From Chitinophagaceae bacterium (GTDB lineage: Bacteria; Bacteroidota; Bacteroidia; Chitinophagales; Chitinophagaceae): a stretch of 64,000 nucleotides of DNA. A model generated the notes under the pieces. It saw only the letters and a program-made list of their open reading frames with translations. It searched no databases and was not told the origin of the DNA. A program made the translations under genes and the position numbers. Positions 40,996 through 50,881 of the stretch are shown one piece after another (the stretch's first letter is position 1; each line of letters begins with the position of its first letter). The DNA lies in NCBI GenBank assembly GCA_016786745.1, contig JAEUVS010000104.1:1-64000 (forward strand), given 5' to 3'.

Positions 40996-43665
40996 TCAAA
41001 CGAGATAGTCGCTCTTGCCGATGTTTAATTTCTTCATTTTTGAATGAAGCGTATTGCCGGGAATTTGCAATACTTCGGCAGCGCTGCCGGGACCTGAAAT
41101 TTTTCCTGCGCAGCGTTTTAAAGTCTGAATGATATAAGCGCGTTCAACTTCTTCCAGTGAACGGTTTGCGAGAAATGCGTGTTCCTGTTTATCACTGTCA
41201 TTGTTCTGAGGAATGTATACTTCATCCAACACACCATCGGTGCAAAGAAGTATGCTGCGTTCCAATAGATGTTCGAGTTCTCTCACATTACCCGGCCACG
41301 TGTAACTGCGCAATTGCTGTATTACACGTGGTGAAACCTTCCTGATATTGCGACCACTGTTCCTGCTGTATTTCCGTACAAAAAAATGAGTAAGTGGTTC
41401 GATGTCTTCCCCACGGTTGCGAAGAGGCGGCAAACTGATTGGAAATACATTTAACCTGAAATAAAGGTCTGCCCGGAAACGACCTGCCTTTACTTCATCT
41501 TCGAGGTTGCGGTTTGTTGCGGCAATCAACCGCACATCGATTTTTATTATTTGCTTACCACCTACGCGTTCCAATTCACGTTCCTGTATTACCCTGAGCA
41601 ATTTTGCCTGGGCTTCGAGGGGCAATTCTCCTATTTCATCAAGAAACAGTGTGCTGTGATTTGCGAGTTCAAATTTGCCGATGCGGCGGTCTATAGCGCC
41701 GGTGAACGCTCCACGCTCGTGACCAAATAATTCGCTTTCGATGAGGCTGGCAGGCAACGCAGCACAATTAACTTTCACCATGAGCTTATCTTTTCGCGGC
41801 GAAGTATTGTGAAGGGCCCTTGCTATAAGTTCTTTTCCTGTGCCCGTTTCTCCCAGTACCAAAACTGTGGTGTTGGATTCAGCGACCAACGACATCAAAC
41901 GATATACTTTCTGCATCTCGTCGCCGTTGCCAACAATTTCAGAAAAGTTATAAATGGTTTTAATCTGCTCCTTCAGGTAATCGTTCTCTACTTCAAGTTG
42001 TTTTTTATAAGCGAGTAATTTTTCGTTAGCCTGTATGTTAGCAATAGCTACCGATATCTGGGCGCATATGCCTCTCAGCAACAGCTGGCTCAAACGGTTT
42101 GCGATCAGCCAGATGGTTCCGATGCTTCTATCGCGAACGCGTAGAGGAAGTCCGTAAACATTTTTTAACCCGGTTGTTTTCCAGAGTTTCGCATATTCGC
42201 TGCCGCTTCTCAATTCTTCTTCTATGTTGAACACGAGTCCATCTTTACTGGCGAGCACCTGTGCGGTGTATTGCTCGGAGATAGTGATACGATCGTTGGC
42301 GAGTTTATCGAAATTTATTTTCGCGTTTTCGAATGACGAAGGGTCGAACATGTATGCGGCCATGTGAACGCCGTCTTCTTCCATAACACGGATCATCGCC
42401 AGTTTCGTGTGCATCGTTTTATCAAGTACGGTGAATATCGCTTTCTGGAGATCCTGCTTTGTTCTTACCTGCGCTATGTCGTTGCTAAACTGTAGAAGGA
42501 ATGCCTGCTCATCCTGCTTGTTGCTGATTTTTTCATTGGCCATGATGTTTGCCAATGCGATAGATATCTGCGCACAAATGCCCTGGAGCAGCTGTACGTT
42601 GATGTCGTCGATATCTATAAAGAGAACTCCATGGTTTGTTTCGCCGTTGCGCAAGCGGATGCCCACTATTTCTGTAAACCCCATTTGTTTCCAGTACTGT
42701 AAATAAGTTGACCGGATGCCACGTTCTATTTCTCTCTCTACGTTAAATAGTAAGGGGATGGCGCTGTTCAACACACGGTTTTGCAAGCCATCGTTTATCG
42801 GGTACCTGGACTTTTCCAGTGTACTTAATAATTCCGGATCATGTTGTTTGGTAAGTTCATAGATGTATGGACTCATCGTGGTGTTGTCGTCGTTGAACCT
42901 ACGGATAACAAATCCGTTGCGTGGATTCAGTTTCTTTAACGCCGTGCGAACGGCAGAGGCGAGTTCTTCTTTTGTTCGTACAGTAGAAATTTCGCTGCTG
43001 AAATCAAGGAGAAACGATTTTTCTTTTTCCTTATTGAGGATCTCTTCGTTCTTAATAATATTCGATACGGCGCTCGACAGCTGCGGTACAATGCCTTTGA
43101 TAACATTCCGGAATTCTGAAGTAAAGCTGCCCGGCTTATCATTATAGATGTGAATAAAACCTATTGGCTTTCCTTCCTTCATGATGCGCGTCATCATAAT
43201 TTCCCGCACACCCTTTTCATAATTTACGCGAAGAAACGTAGGGCTTTCGGGTTTATTCATTATATCTTCCAGTATAAAAGATACCGGTTCATCTGAGTGG
43301 AGCACAGCCTGGATGAATGGTTCGTTGAGCGGAAATCGCGAATTCACCATTTCCAGGTATCGCGGATGGGAGCGGATAGGCGAGCCATCGTTGTCAAGCA
43401 GGAAGGGTACATAGGTTTCGTCTTTATAATCGATCAGCGTTACGATGGTGTGTGTGAAATAAAACAATCCTTTAATTCTTTTTTTAAAAAGAACAATCAG
43501 GTCGTTTTTTTCTCTTACTCTTGTGATGTCGTCGCTGAGTGCAAGCAGCACGTCGCGTTCTTTTCTTAGGTGTTCAACCTGTTCCTCGAATGATACAGTG
43601 ATGTTCTGGTCTTTTTTATCGGCCCTGGCAGTTTTCAATTTTTCGCTTGTGCCTGCATCTTTCAT
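40996..43665 (-). CDS. Sigma-54-dependent activator with three GAF-like sensor domains
   Basis: 889 residues. Three GAF-like repeats occupy about 30-560; each starts with a related phrase such as FLLDFSSEISTVRTKEEL or FLLQFSNDIAQVRTKQDL, showing internal duplication. A AAA+ domain follows (about 590-815) with Walker A GETGTGKE, the sigma-54 contact loop GAFTGA and Walker B-like LFLDEIGELP. A Fis-type helix-turn-helix ends the protein (about 840-889). It is cytoplasmic and would activate the sigma-54 promoter at 40863-40880 on sensing an unknown small molecule. Its own start lies just upstream of a -7 element at 43706-43713. Confidence 0.9.
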   Translation of the reverse strand: MKDAGTSEKLKTARADKKDQNITVSFEEQVEHLRKERDVLLALSDDITRVREKNDLIVLFKKRIKGLFYFTHTIVTLIDYKDETYVPFLLDNDGSPIRSHPRYLEMVNSRFPLNEPFIQAVLHSDEPVSFILEDIMNKPESPTFLRVNYEKGVREIMMTRIMKEGKPIGFIHIYNDKPGSFTSEFRNVIKGIVPQLSSAVSNIIKNEEILNKEKEKSFLLDFSSEISTVRTKEELASAVRTALKKLNPRNGFVIRRFNDDNTTMSPYIYELTKQHDPELLSTLEKSRYPINDGLQNRVLNSAIPLLFNVEREIERGIRSTYLQYWKQMGFTEIVGIRLRNGETNHGVLFIDIDDINVQLLQGICAQISIALANIMANEKISNKQDEQAFLLQFSNDIAQVRTKQDLQKAIFTVLDKTMHTKLAMIRVMEEDGVHMAAYMFDPSSFENAKINFDKLANDRITISEQYTAQVLASKDGLVFNIEEELRSGSEYAKLWKTTGLKNVYGLPLRVRDRSIGTIWLIANRLSQLLLRGICAQISVAIANIQANEKLLAYKKQLEVENDYLKEQIKTIYNFSEIVGNGDEMQKVYRLMSLVAESNTTVLVLGETGTGKELIARALHNTSPRKDKLMVKVNCAALPASLIESELFGHERGAFTGAIDRRIGKFELANHSTLFLDEIGELPLEAQAKLLRVIQERELERVGGKQIIKIDVRLIAATNRNLEDEVKAGRFRADLYFRLNVFPISLPPLRNRGEDIEPLTHFFVRKYSRNSGRNIRKVSPRVIQQLRSYTWPGNVRELEHLLERSILLCTDGVLDEVYIPQNNDSDKQEHAFLANRSLEEVERAYIIQTLKRCAGKISGPGSAAEVLQIPGNTLHSKMKKLNIGKSDYLV

Positions 43666-43705
43666 TGACGGCGATTTGCAGTTACTGATTTGGACAGGAG
43701 GAGGG

Positions 43706-43713
43706 CAAAGGTA
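43706..43713 (-). promoter_or_regulatory. Putative -7 element of the sigma-54 activator gene
   Basis: The minus strand reads TACCTTTG, an exact TAnnTTTG match, 40 bases upstream of the activator ATG at 43665. No clear -33 TTG. Confidence 0.4.
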
Positions 43714-43817
43714 GTGAATACATTAAATTCCCTGTATTATATCTTACCCGGGTGCCAACTAATGTTAACCTACAATTCGTAAGTTCATTAAATTTAGGGT
43801 AACCCCGGGACCTTACT

Positions 43818-44420
43818 ATGATTCAGAATTCTGAATTTATGTTGGATGAGCTTTCCAAACATTTCAATGCAAGGCTTATTCCAAAGGACTTTACTGATAA
43901 CCTGCCGTTGCTGGCGGATATTCTTAACGGAAAGCTTCCACCTCCGGAAATGAGGCATTGTTTAAAATTGCCACTCGGTGAGGAAAAGGTGTTTCGTCAA
44001 TTAATCTCCTTCGGATACCCCGAATTAATAGGTAACATAATTAAACGCGTTCAAATTGAAACCGAGAGCTATGACAACTTCAGGTCAGAGATGTCCTATG
44101 AAACGGTTGAATGGTATAAAGAGGTTGTTTTTCAGTTGGCAAAGGTTGTTGATATCGAGGTAAGTGAGCCAGATCGAATGATTTATATCGTCTGTCCTGA
44201 AATATTGGTTGAATTGCTATGGTGCCCCCTGTCTCAATTTCATACCAGCGTTCTTTCCCAACTGGAGCATTTCAATCGTTTCAATGATATTTTTGCCATT
44301 TACGCTGACACCTCCGATAGTCCACCAAACTTGTTTGTCAATTCAAAAGCACCTACATCGTTTTCTTACTTCATTATTGCATACATCGCTGAAAACCTAA
44401 ATATTCCCTTGTCCATTTAA
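43818..44420 (+). CDS. Hypothetical protein paired with an FRG-domain protein
   Basis: 200 residues, soluble and not recognised. It is mainly helical, with acidic stretches and two tryptophans in LLWCPL and EWYKEVV. The gene ends three bases before the FRG gene, so they form a two-gene operon. The pair stands between a regulator gene and a polysaccharide locus, with lower GC-looking codon use than neighbours. It could be an immunity, adaptor or regulatory partner of the FRG protein; nothing in the sequence decides this. Confidence 0.6.
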   Translation: MIQNSEFMLDELSKHFNARLIPKDFTDNLPLLADILNGKLPPPEMRHCLKLPLGEEKVFRQLISFGYPELIGNIIKRVQIETESYDNFRSEMSYETVEWYKEVVFQLAKVVDIEVSEPDRMIYIVCPEILVELLWCPLSQFHTSVLSQLEHFNRFNDIFAIYADTSDSPPNLFVNSKAPTSFSYFIIAYIAENLNIPLSI

Positions 44421-44423
44421 CAT

Positions 44424-45545
44424 ATGAACGAAATTAATCAAGATGATATCAGGTTAGCCTATCCGGGATTTTATAACATTTACTCTATCAGAAATGAAAT
44501 ATCTATTCATTCGATGCGTTTGCCGACTGATGATTTGCCCCAGCATCAGAACAGCTATCTCCTGGATGATCATTACGGGCGTGTTCTCCAATCAAACGTT
44601 TCCATGCCGTATGCGCATTCAGATGCGATAGATTTTTACGTTCGGGATTTCGATGCCGACATTGTTGACGTACTAAGAGTGCCATTCCGGAAAATACCCG
44701 TTTACAGGTTTACCGATGTTCACCAGATCGAGAAACTTGCCAATAAGTTAAAGGATGAAAATGAAGGTTATACAGTGCTGTTGAGGGGGCAAACCAAATT
44801 TTACCCGATAAAAAGAGATGCAGAAGAATTTATGTTTCTCTATGGTGAGAATGCACCAAAGGAGCCGTCCTTTCATCCAAGCTTTTTAAGAAGTAAATTC
44901 AATGATTTTTTTATTTACAACCTTTGGCACGCGCAGGTAGCGAATATGTTGCACGATATTGGCGTGGATCTTTCCGGGTTTCTGCCTGAAGTTAAAATAA
45001 AAGAATACTACGCTGATGTTGATAAGATTAAGGGTTCACCACATTTTACGCCACTTGCCCTTGGTATTGCGCAGCACTATGGTTTACCAAGCATTGGCCT
45101 GGATTTGACGAAAGATGTGAAAGTCGCGTGCTGGTTCGCTTCGCATGAACTCAAAACAGGTGACAAAGGCGTTACTTCAGCACCGCCCCTTGTTGATTTT
45201 AAAGAATCTACGATATATTTTTTTCGATGTCCGGCGGATGCGGTTTTTTCTCATCAGCATGTCAAGCCGAAATTTGTTGAAAATACCCGACCCGACAGGC
45301 AGGATGCCTGGTTTTGTCATGCAGGTTGGGGATTCGCAAAAAATCAACTGGGAAGCTATTTAATGGCGGCAATCCGACTGGATGAAAGTATTTTAAGCAT
45401 CTTCAAAGATGGGTATGATCATCACTTGTTCCCGGGGCGTGAAGAAGATCTCATGCTTAATTTCTTTTTGGACATGCGTGAAAACGATAGTCAAAAAGGA
45501 GAAGTGGCAAGAGCGCTGGAAAGAATATATTTGTTAGGAACCTGA
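44424..45545 (+). CDS. FRG-domain protein
   Basis: 373 residues. The FRG domain spans about 100-240, with VLLRGQ (118-123) near its start and AQHYGLPSIGLDLT (216-229) near its end, the two signature motifs. The C-terminal part holds FFRCPADAVF and a run of aromatic residues. FRG domains occur in bacterial and phage proteins of unknown activity, often in accessory islands and next to variable partners; a role in phage defence or nucleic acid metabolism is suggested for some but unproven here. No membrane segment or signal peptide. Confidence 0.78.
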   Translation: MNEINQDDIRLAYPGFYNIYSIRNEISIHSMRLPTDDLPQHQNSYLLDDHYGRVLQSNVSMPYAHSDAIDFYVRDFDADIVDVLRVPFRKIPVYRFTDVHQIEKLANKLKDENEGYTVLLRGQTKFYPIKRDAEEFMFLYGENAPKEPSFHPSFLRSKFNDFFIYNLWHAQVANMLHDIGVDLSGFLPEVKIKEYYADVDKIKGSPHFTPLALGIAQHYGLPSIGLDLTKDVKVACWFASHELKTGDKGVTSAPPLVDFKESTIYFFRCPADAVFSHQHVKPKFVENTRPDRQDAWFCHAGWGFAKNQLGSYLMAAIRLDESILSIFKDGYDHHLFPGREEDLMLNFFLDMRENDSQKGEVARALERIYLLGT

Positions 45546-45563
45546 CCAGGCAGTAAATCCGGA

Positions 45564-45583
45564 TTACGCAAACGTTAGCGTAA
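45564..45583 (+). terminator. Possible terminator after the FRG operon
   Basis: TTACGC-AAACGTTA-GCGTAA has six paired bases with an eight-base loop that includes AACGTT. An AATTATTT tract follows. It begins 19 bases after the FRG stop. Confidence 0.4.
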
Positions 45584-45699
45584 AATTATTTCTCGGAATT
45601 TTTATTATACTTGCTTACAAGCCGTTCCCGCTTTATCCGGTTGCCACATTGAAAGTACACGCCTTGTCAGCTTGAAAAGTTTATCGAAATTGTTTCAAA

Positions 45700-46287
45700 T
45701 TGTTTAACCGGGCTGAATATAACGAACTAACTGCACTACAACGTCTTTCACAGGGCGACGACTCGGCCTTCGATGAATTATTTTATGCCAACTGGGATCA
45801 TGTTTATTCAGCCGCTTTGTACATGACGAAGTCACCGGAAATGGCGGATGATATAGCGCAGGAAACATTTCTGCTGCTATGGAAAGAAAGGCAAAATATT
45901 TCGCGGATAAAAAATCTAAAAGGCTTTCTCTACACCCACGTAAAGTTCCAGGTTCATAAAGTATTCCGGAGGATGAAAGTAGAAGATGCGTTTGCCCTCT
46001 ATCTTAACCACAAACTTTCTCTCTCGAATGAAGTTCCGGAACAGGAAACGAGCCTTGCGCTGAAAGACATTGAATCATCACTTCAAAAGGGCATCGAACA
46101 GCTTTCTCCCCAGCAAAAACGTGCCTTTACACTCAGCAGGGAACATGGCCTCACGCACGAGGATATCAGTAAACTTATGGGTGTCAGTAAGAAGACTGTT
46201 AAAGATTATATCGTTCGTTCGCTCGCTTTTCTGAGACCTTACATCGACCACTATGGCTTGCTAATCATTCTGATCGCAAGCTTCTGA
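45700..46287 (+). CDS. FecI-like ECF sigma factor of the SusC/D locus
   Basis: 195 residues from a TTG start (no ATG is available before region 2). Region 2 reads FDELFYANWDHVYSAALYMTKSPEMADDIAQETFLLLWK, and region 4 LSPQQKRAFTLSREHGLTHEDISKLMGVSKKTVKDYIVRS, a standard Bacteroidota RpoE/FecI type. The FecR-like anti-sigma gene begins 79 bases downstream and the STN-bearing SusC follows, the usual trans-envelope signalling set in which ligand-loaded SusC triggers the sigma factor. Confidence 0.85.
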   Translation: MFNRAEYNELTALQRLSQGDDSAFDELFYANWDHVYSAALYMTKSPEMADDIAQETFLLLWKERQNISRIKNLKGFLYTHVKFQVHKVFRRMKVEDAFALYLNHKLSLSNEVPEQETSLALKDIESSLQKGIEQLSPQQKRAFTLSREHGLTHEDISKLMGVSKKTVKDYIVRSLAFLRPYIDHYGLLIILIASF

Positions 46288-46366
46288 AAATTTTTTCTTT
46301 CCCTTCACTTCCTTTTTCCTTTTTCGCGGTTCATAGCCAGGTACAAACTTCACCAAACTGCTTATT

Positions 46367-47536
46367 ATGATGTCCTCCGAACTTAAATCGCTGCTGGAAC
46401 AGTATTTATCCGGCTCCCTGTCCGAAGAGGATTTCAGGCGTTTGTGGAGCACGCTGCAGGATCGTGCCAGCGATGCCGACTGGCTCGAGGCTATTGAACA
46501 GGCGATACTTGCAAAAAATGAAACTCTCTCACCTGATTACAGCAAAGCAGCTGAAGCACTGGTAAAAATCAAGGAAAGAATTGTTGAGGAAGAGATAAAG
46601 CGCCGCAAACCCGTGGTGCGCATTCTGCCGATGCTGAAATACGCTGCCGCTATTGCGATTGCCGTACTTACCACTGTTCTCATTTTCTATTCTACAAAAG
46701 GTGATAAGTTTCAGGCGAACACGGCGGGCACTGTAAAAATTCCACAGGATGTTGAGCCCGGCGGTGATAAAGCGATCCTTACATTGGCAGACGGTTCAAC
46801 AATTGTTCTTGACAATGCTTCCGACGGACAAATCGCGAAGCAGGGATACATGCAGGTTGTGAAATTGCCCAACGGCCAAATACAATACAAATCAATACCT
46901 GGTGATAACGGCAAAATTGCGGCGATCAGTTATAATACTATGTCGACCCCGCGAGGTGGACAATACCAGCTCATTTTGCCAGACGGATCGAAAGTGTGGT
47001 TGAATGCTGAATCATCGATCACTTATCCCGTTGCGTTTACGGAACACGAGCGGAGGGTTAGAATTATTGGTGAAGTTTATTTCGAAGTGGCAAAAGATAA
47101 AACGAAACCCTTTCATGTTGAAACCGGCGATACAGAAATAGAAGTTCTCGGCACGCACTTCAATGTTAAGGCATATGCTGAAGACGGTCCCACCAAAACA
47201 AGCCTGCTTGAAGGTTCTGTCAAAATCAACACGCAGATCCTGAAGCCGGGTGAGGCGTTTATGAACGGAAGAATCGTTCCTACAAATATTGAACAGGATG
47301 TGGCCTGGAAAAATGGCATTTTCAATTTCAACAATCAGAATCTTTCACAGGTAATGCTGCAACTGGCTCGCTGGTACGATCTGCAGGTAGAGTATCCCGG
47401 CGGCATTCCTGAAAAAGAGTATGGCGGTGAAATAGGCCGTAATCTCAGGCTTGGACAGGTATTGAAAGGTTTGGAAAACTCTGGAGTTCATTTTGAATTG
47501 ATTGGAAAACGTGTTGTTGTTACAAAAGAAAACTAA
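46367..47536 (+). CDS. FecR-family anti-sigma factor
   Basis: 389 residues: a cytoplasmic N-terminal sigma-binding region (about 1-85), one membrane helix (about 90-110, LKYAAAIAIAVLTTVLIFYS) and a periplasmic FecR domain (about 195-290, TPRGGQYQLILPDGSKVWLNAES) followed by the DUF4974 C-terminal domain (about 315-389, FNNQNLSQVMLQLARWYDL). It would hold the sigma factor until the STN domain of the adjacent SusC signals. Two ATG codons start it; the first is used. Confidence 0.9.
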   Translation: MMSSELKSLLEQYLSGSLSEEDFRRLWSTLQDRASDADWLEAIEQAILAKNETLSPDYSKAAEALVKIKERIVEEEIKRRKPVVRILPMLKYAAAIAIAVLTTVLIFYSTKGDKFQANTAGTVKIPQDVEPGGDKAILTLADGSTIVLDNASDGQIAKQGYMQVVKLPNGQIQYKSIPGDNGKIAAISYNTMSTPRGGQYQLILPDGSKVWLNAESSITYPVAFTEHERRVRIIGEVYFEVAKDKTKPFHVETGDTEIEVLGTHFNVKAYAEDGPTKTSLLEGSVKINTQILKPGEAFMNGRIVPTNIEQDVAWKNGIFNFNNQNLSQVMLQLARWYDLQVEYPGGIPEKEYGGEIGRNLRLGQVLKGLENSGVHFELIGKRVVVTKEN

Positions 47537-47567
47537 ATGCTTATTCACGATCAAATGACGAAAACTT

Positions 47568-50500
47568 ATGAGAAGCGTATTTTTAACCATTCGGCTTACC
47601 GGTCTTCTTCTCCTCGCATGCTGCTTCAATGCAAATGCGGAAGTTAATCCCGAAACGGTGACGGTGTCTGTGAAAAACGTGTCGGTACTACAGGTGTTCG
47701 ATATCATAAGAAAACAGACGCACTACTCAATTTTTTACGATAAGGATATGCTTGAAGGAGCGAGGCCGGTATCCGTAAACGTAAAAGACAAACCCCTCGT
47801 TGAATTTCTCGACCTGGTGCTGAAAGATCAGCCATTCAGTTTTTATATCGAGCAGCAAACCATTTTTATCAAAAGAAAGAAAGCAATTTCTCCGGAGCCG
47901 GCGGTTAACACTGCCATCCACACTCCACCTCCGGTGCCGCCGATCAGTGGAACTGTGAGGGACGCCGATGGGAATCCGCTGGCCGGAGTTAACATAGTGA
48001 TCAAAGGAACCAACAGGGGAACGGCAACGGACGCTGACGGAAAATTTTCGCTCAACGTTGATCCCGGACAGGTATTGGTGATCAGTTCTATCGGTTTTCA
48101 GACGAGAGAAATAGTTGTTGGCAATGAAACTGTTTTTCAAATTCAGCTCGCCGGCGAAAACAAATCGCTCAACGAGGTGGTTGTAACGGCGCTGGGTATA
48201 CGAAAGGCGGTTAAGTCGTTAACGTATTCGGTAGATAATGTAAAAGGCGATGAGCTGAATAAAGCGAAGGAAACAAATGTTATCAACTCTCTCCAGGGAA
48301 AAGTTGCGGGACTTACCATTACAAAAAACGCGGTTGGACCGGGTGGTGATTCAAAGGTGTTGCTTCGTGGTAACCGCTCTATTACCAATAGTAACGAGCC
48401 GTTATATGTTATAGATGGAGTTCCGTTGAGTGGTAATGTAAGCATGCTGAACTCCGATGACATCGAGAGTATGACGGTGCTTAAGGGCGCTTCTGCTGCA
48501 GCGTTGTATGGCAGCCAGGGACAAAATGGCGCGATCGTGATTACAACAAAAAGAGGAAAAGCAGGTCAGACAATTGTAAACTACATTGGCAACTACACTA
48601 TCGACAAAGCATCGGTGTTACCTGATTTGCAATTTGAATATGGGCAGGGAGATGCGGGTGTTTACAATGCGAATTCCGAACACAGCTGGGGGCCTAAAAT
48701 CACCGGCCAGCAAGTTGAGCTATGGAACGGGCATACAGTAAAGATGGAGGGACAGCCGGACAGGTTGAAAAAATATTTCAGATCCGCCGGTACACTCAAT
48801 AATACGTTAAGCCTTCAGGGCGGAAACGATAAGATGCAAAGTTATTTTTCGTACAGCAATACGCTGGCGCAGGGTATAATGCGCAACAACGATATGACGA
48901 GGCATAATATAGACTGGAAGATTACGAATAACATTACATCGAAGCTTACGTTTTTTAGCAAGCTCTCTTACATCTATGAAAGGGTGGACAACCGGGTGTT
49001 TCCTGGTGACGGTGGTACGTTTGCGCTGCCATCTATCATAAGATCGCCGGTGACCATTCCACTGAGCGAAATGGAACAATATTTTTACATAGATGAAACT
49101 GGTACGGAAAGACAGAGTTACTGGAACCCGGGTTCTTCTGTTCAATTAAACCCGATATGGGCGCTGCACAAAGTTCTGAATACGCAAAGAAGAGATCGCT
49201 TCCTCGGTTTAATTTCTGCAAAATATGATTTCAACAACTGGTTAAACCTGCTTGTTCGCGGAAGTATGGACAAGCTGCTGCAGAATAACGAGTACAAGGT
49301 TTTTGCCGACAATTACTTCAGCCAGGTTGGTTCCGATTACGACAGAACAACAGCGCGCAACCTTGGAATAAATGTAGATGCTCTTTTGTCGTTCAATCAT
49401 TCGCTTGGCAAGGACTTCGACATTACAGGAAATATTGGGGCTTCTCTCCAGGAAAGCCGCTTTGAGAATACTACGGAGAATGCAAATGGCCTGAACAAGG
49501 CAAATTTCTTTTTCATGAACAATGCCAAAAGTCCTTTTGTAAATAACGTGTATGGAAGACGGCCGCAGGTGCAATCGTTGTATGCCGCTGCTACACTTGG
49601 GTACAAAGAATATCTTTTTCTTGAAGTAACCGCGCGTAACGACTGGTCGTCGGCCCTTCCGAAAGAAAATCAATCCTATTTCTATCCATCGGTTGGCTTG
49701 TCGGGAATTATCTCTGATATGGTGCAGTTGCCTTCGTGGGTAACCTATGGTAAGGCAAGGATTACTTATGCGAGTTCGGGATTTGGCGGTACCCAGTACC
49801 TTGACAGAAATTACTATTCTGTTGGATCAGGAGGTTCAATTTCAACTCCTGCAATTCAATCGCTGGGTAACTACAAACCTGAAATTACACGCTCACTTGA
49901 ATTTGGGTTGGACTGGCGTTTTCTCCAAAACAGGTTAGGTTTCGATCTCACGTATTACAATACGCAAACCAAAGATCAGTTACTGCTGATTGGCATACCG
50001 GGTGCCACTTTGTATTCGCAGAAATATATCAATGCTGGTTTGATACGTAACAGGGGTGTGGAAGTAACAGCTGATTTTACCCCGGTGAAGACGAATATAT
50101 TTTCATGGACGGTTTCGGGAAATTATTCGAAAAATGTCAACAAGGTTGAAGAGCTCACCGAGAATATGAAATCGGTAATAATTGGCGCCGGCGATGCGGT
50201 GTACCTGATAAAAGTGGATGAGGGCAGCAGCTATGGAGACGTGTATGTGAGAGGATGGCAGAGAAATGAACAGGGACAGCGATTGGTTGATGATGATGGA
50301 TCGCCTACGCTAACTGATGGAACAAATGTGTTTGTGGGGAACTACAATCCTGATTTTATGCTGGGATTCTCAAACACTTTCAGATACGATGCATTTTCTT
50401 TAAGCTTTTTGATAGATCACAGGCAGGGTGGAGTAGTGATATCGGGAACCCAGGCTTTGATTGACGCTGACGGGCATTCGAAGGCTTCGCTGCAGGGTCG

Positions 50501-50867
50501 TGAGGGTGGTATTGTGCTCGATGGGGTAAACCATAGTGGCGGAAAAAATACAACGCCTGTTGATGCACAGAAATATTTCAGCCTGATCGGTGGAAGATAT
50601 CCTATAGCCGAATTCTATAGTTATTCGGGAACAAACACGAGACTGCGTGAATTGGTGTTGACATATAGTCTTCCAGCCAGCCTGCTGAATAAAACGAAGA
50701 TTATAAAGAAGGCGGATGTTTCTGTTGTTGGAAGAAATCTTTTCTTTTTCCATAAATCCGCGCCTATTGACCCTGAGATTACGAGAGGTGTGAACGGTGG
50801 AGGACTTGAATATGCGCAGTTGCCTTCTACCCGCAATTATGGAATAAACCTTAATCTAACATTCTGA
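47568..50867 (+). CDS. SusC/RagA TonB-linked outer-membrane transporter with STN domain
   Basis: 1099 residues. Signal peptide (about 1-24), STN domain (about 28-100, VLQVFDIIRKQTHYSIFYD), carboxypeptidase-like domain (about 124-205, ISGTVRDADGNPLAGVNI), plug with SLNEVVVTALG and IDGVPLSGNV, then a 22-strand barrel ending in LNLTF. It imports oligosaccharide or peptide ligands held by SusD and, through STN, signals to FecR. Length is typical. It leads a SusC-SusD-dehydrogenase-lactonase operon. Confidence 0.93.
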   Translation: MRSVFLTIRLTGLLLLACCFNANAEVNPETVTVSVKNVSVLQVFDIIRKQTHYSIFYDKDMLEGARPVSVNVKDKPLVEFLDLVLKDQPFSFYIEQQTIFIKRKKAISPEPAVNTAIHTPPPVPPISGTVRDADGNPLAGVNIVIKGTNRGTATDADGKFSLNVDPGQVLVISSIGFQTREIVVGNETVFQIQLAGENKSLNEVVVTALGIRKAVKSLTYSVDNVKGDELNKAKETNVINSLQGKVAGLTITKNAVGPGGDSKVLLRGNRSITNSNEPLYVIDGVPLSGNVSMLNSDDIESMTVLKGASAAALYGSQGQNGAIVITTKRGKAGQTIVNYIGNYTIDKASVLPDLQFEYGQGDAGVYNANSEHSWGPKITGQQVELWNGHTVKMEGQPDRLKKYFRSAGTLNNTLSLQGGNDKMQSYFSYSNTLAQGIMRNNDMTRHNIDWKITNNITSKLTFFSKLSYIYERVDNRVFPGDGGTFALPSIIRSPVTIPLSEMEQYFYIDETGTERQSYWNPGSSVQLNPIWALHKVLNTQRRDRFLGLISAKYDFNNWLNLLVRGSMDKLLQNNEYKVFADNYFSQVGSDYDRTTARNLGINVDALLSFNHSLGKDFDITGNIGASLQESRFENTTENANGLNKANFFFMNNAKSPFVNNVYGRRPQVQSLYAAATLGYKEYLFLEVTARNDWSSALPKENQSYFYPSVGLSGIISDMVQLPSWVTYGKARITYASSGFGGTQYLDRNYYSVGSGGSISTPAIQSLGNYKPEITRSLEFGLDWRFLQNRLGFDLTYYNTQTKDQLLLIGIPGATLYSQKYINAGLIRNRGVEVTADFTPVKTNIFSWTVSGNYSKNVNKVEELTENMKSVIIGAGDAVYLIKVDEGSSYGDVYVRGWQRNEQGQRLVDDDGSPTLTDGTNVFVGNYNPDFMLGFSNTFRYDAFSLSFLIDHRQGGVVISGTQALIDADGHSKASLQGREGGIVLDGVNHSGGKNTTPVDAQKYFSLIGGRYPIAEFYSYSGTNTRLRELVLTYSLPASLLNKTKIIKKADVSVVGRNLFFFHKSAPIDPEITRGVNGGGLEYAQLPSTRNYGINLNLTF

Positions 50868-50881
50868 TAAATTTATTCAAA

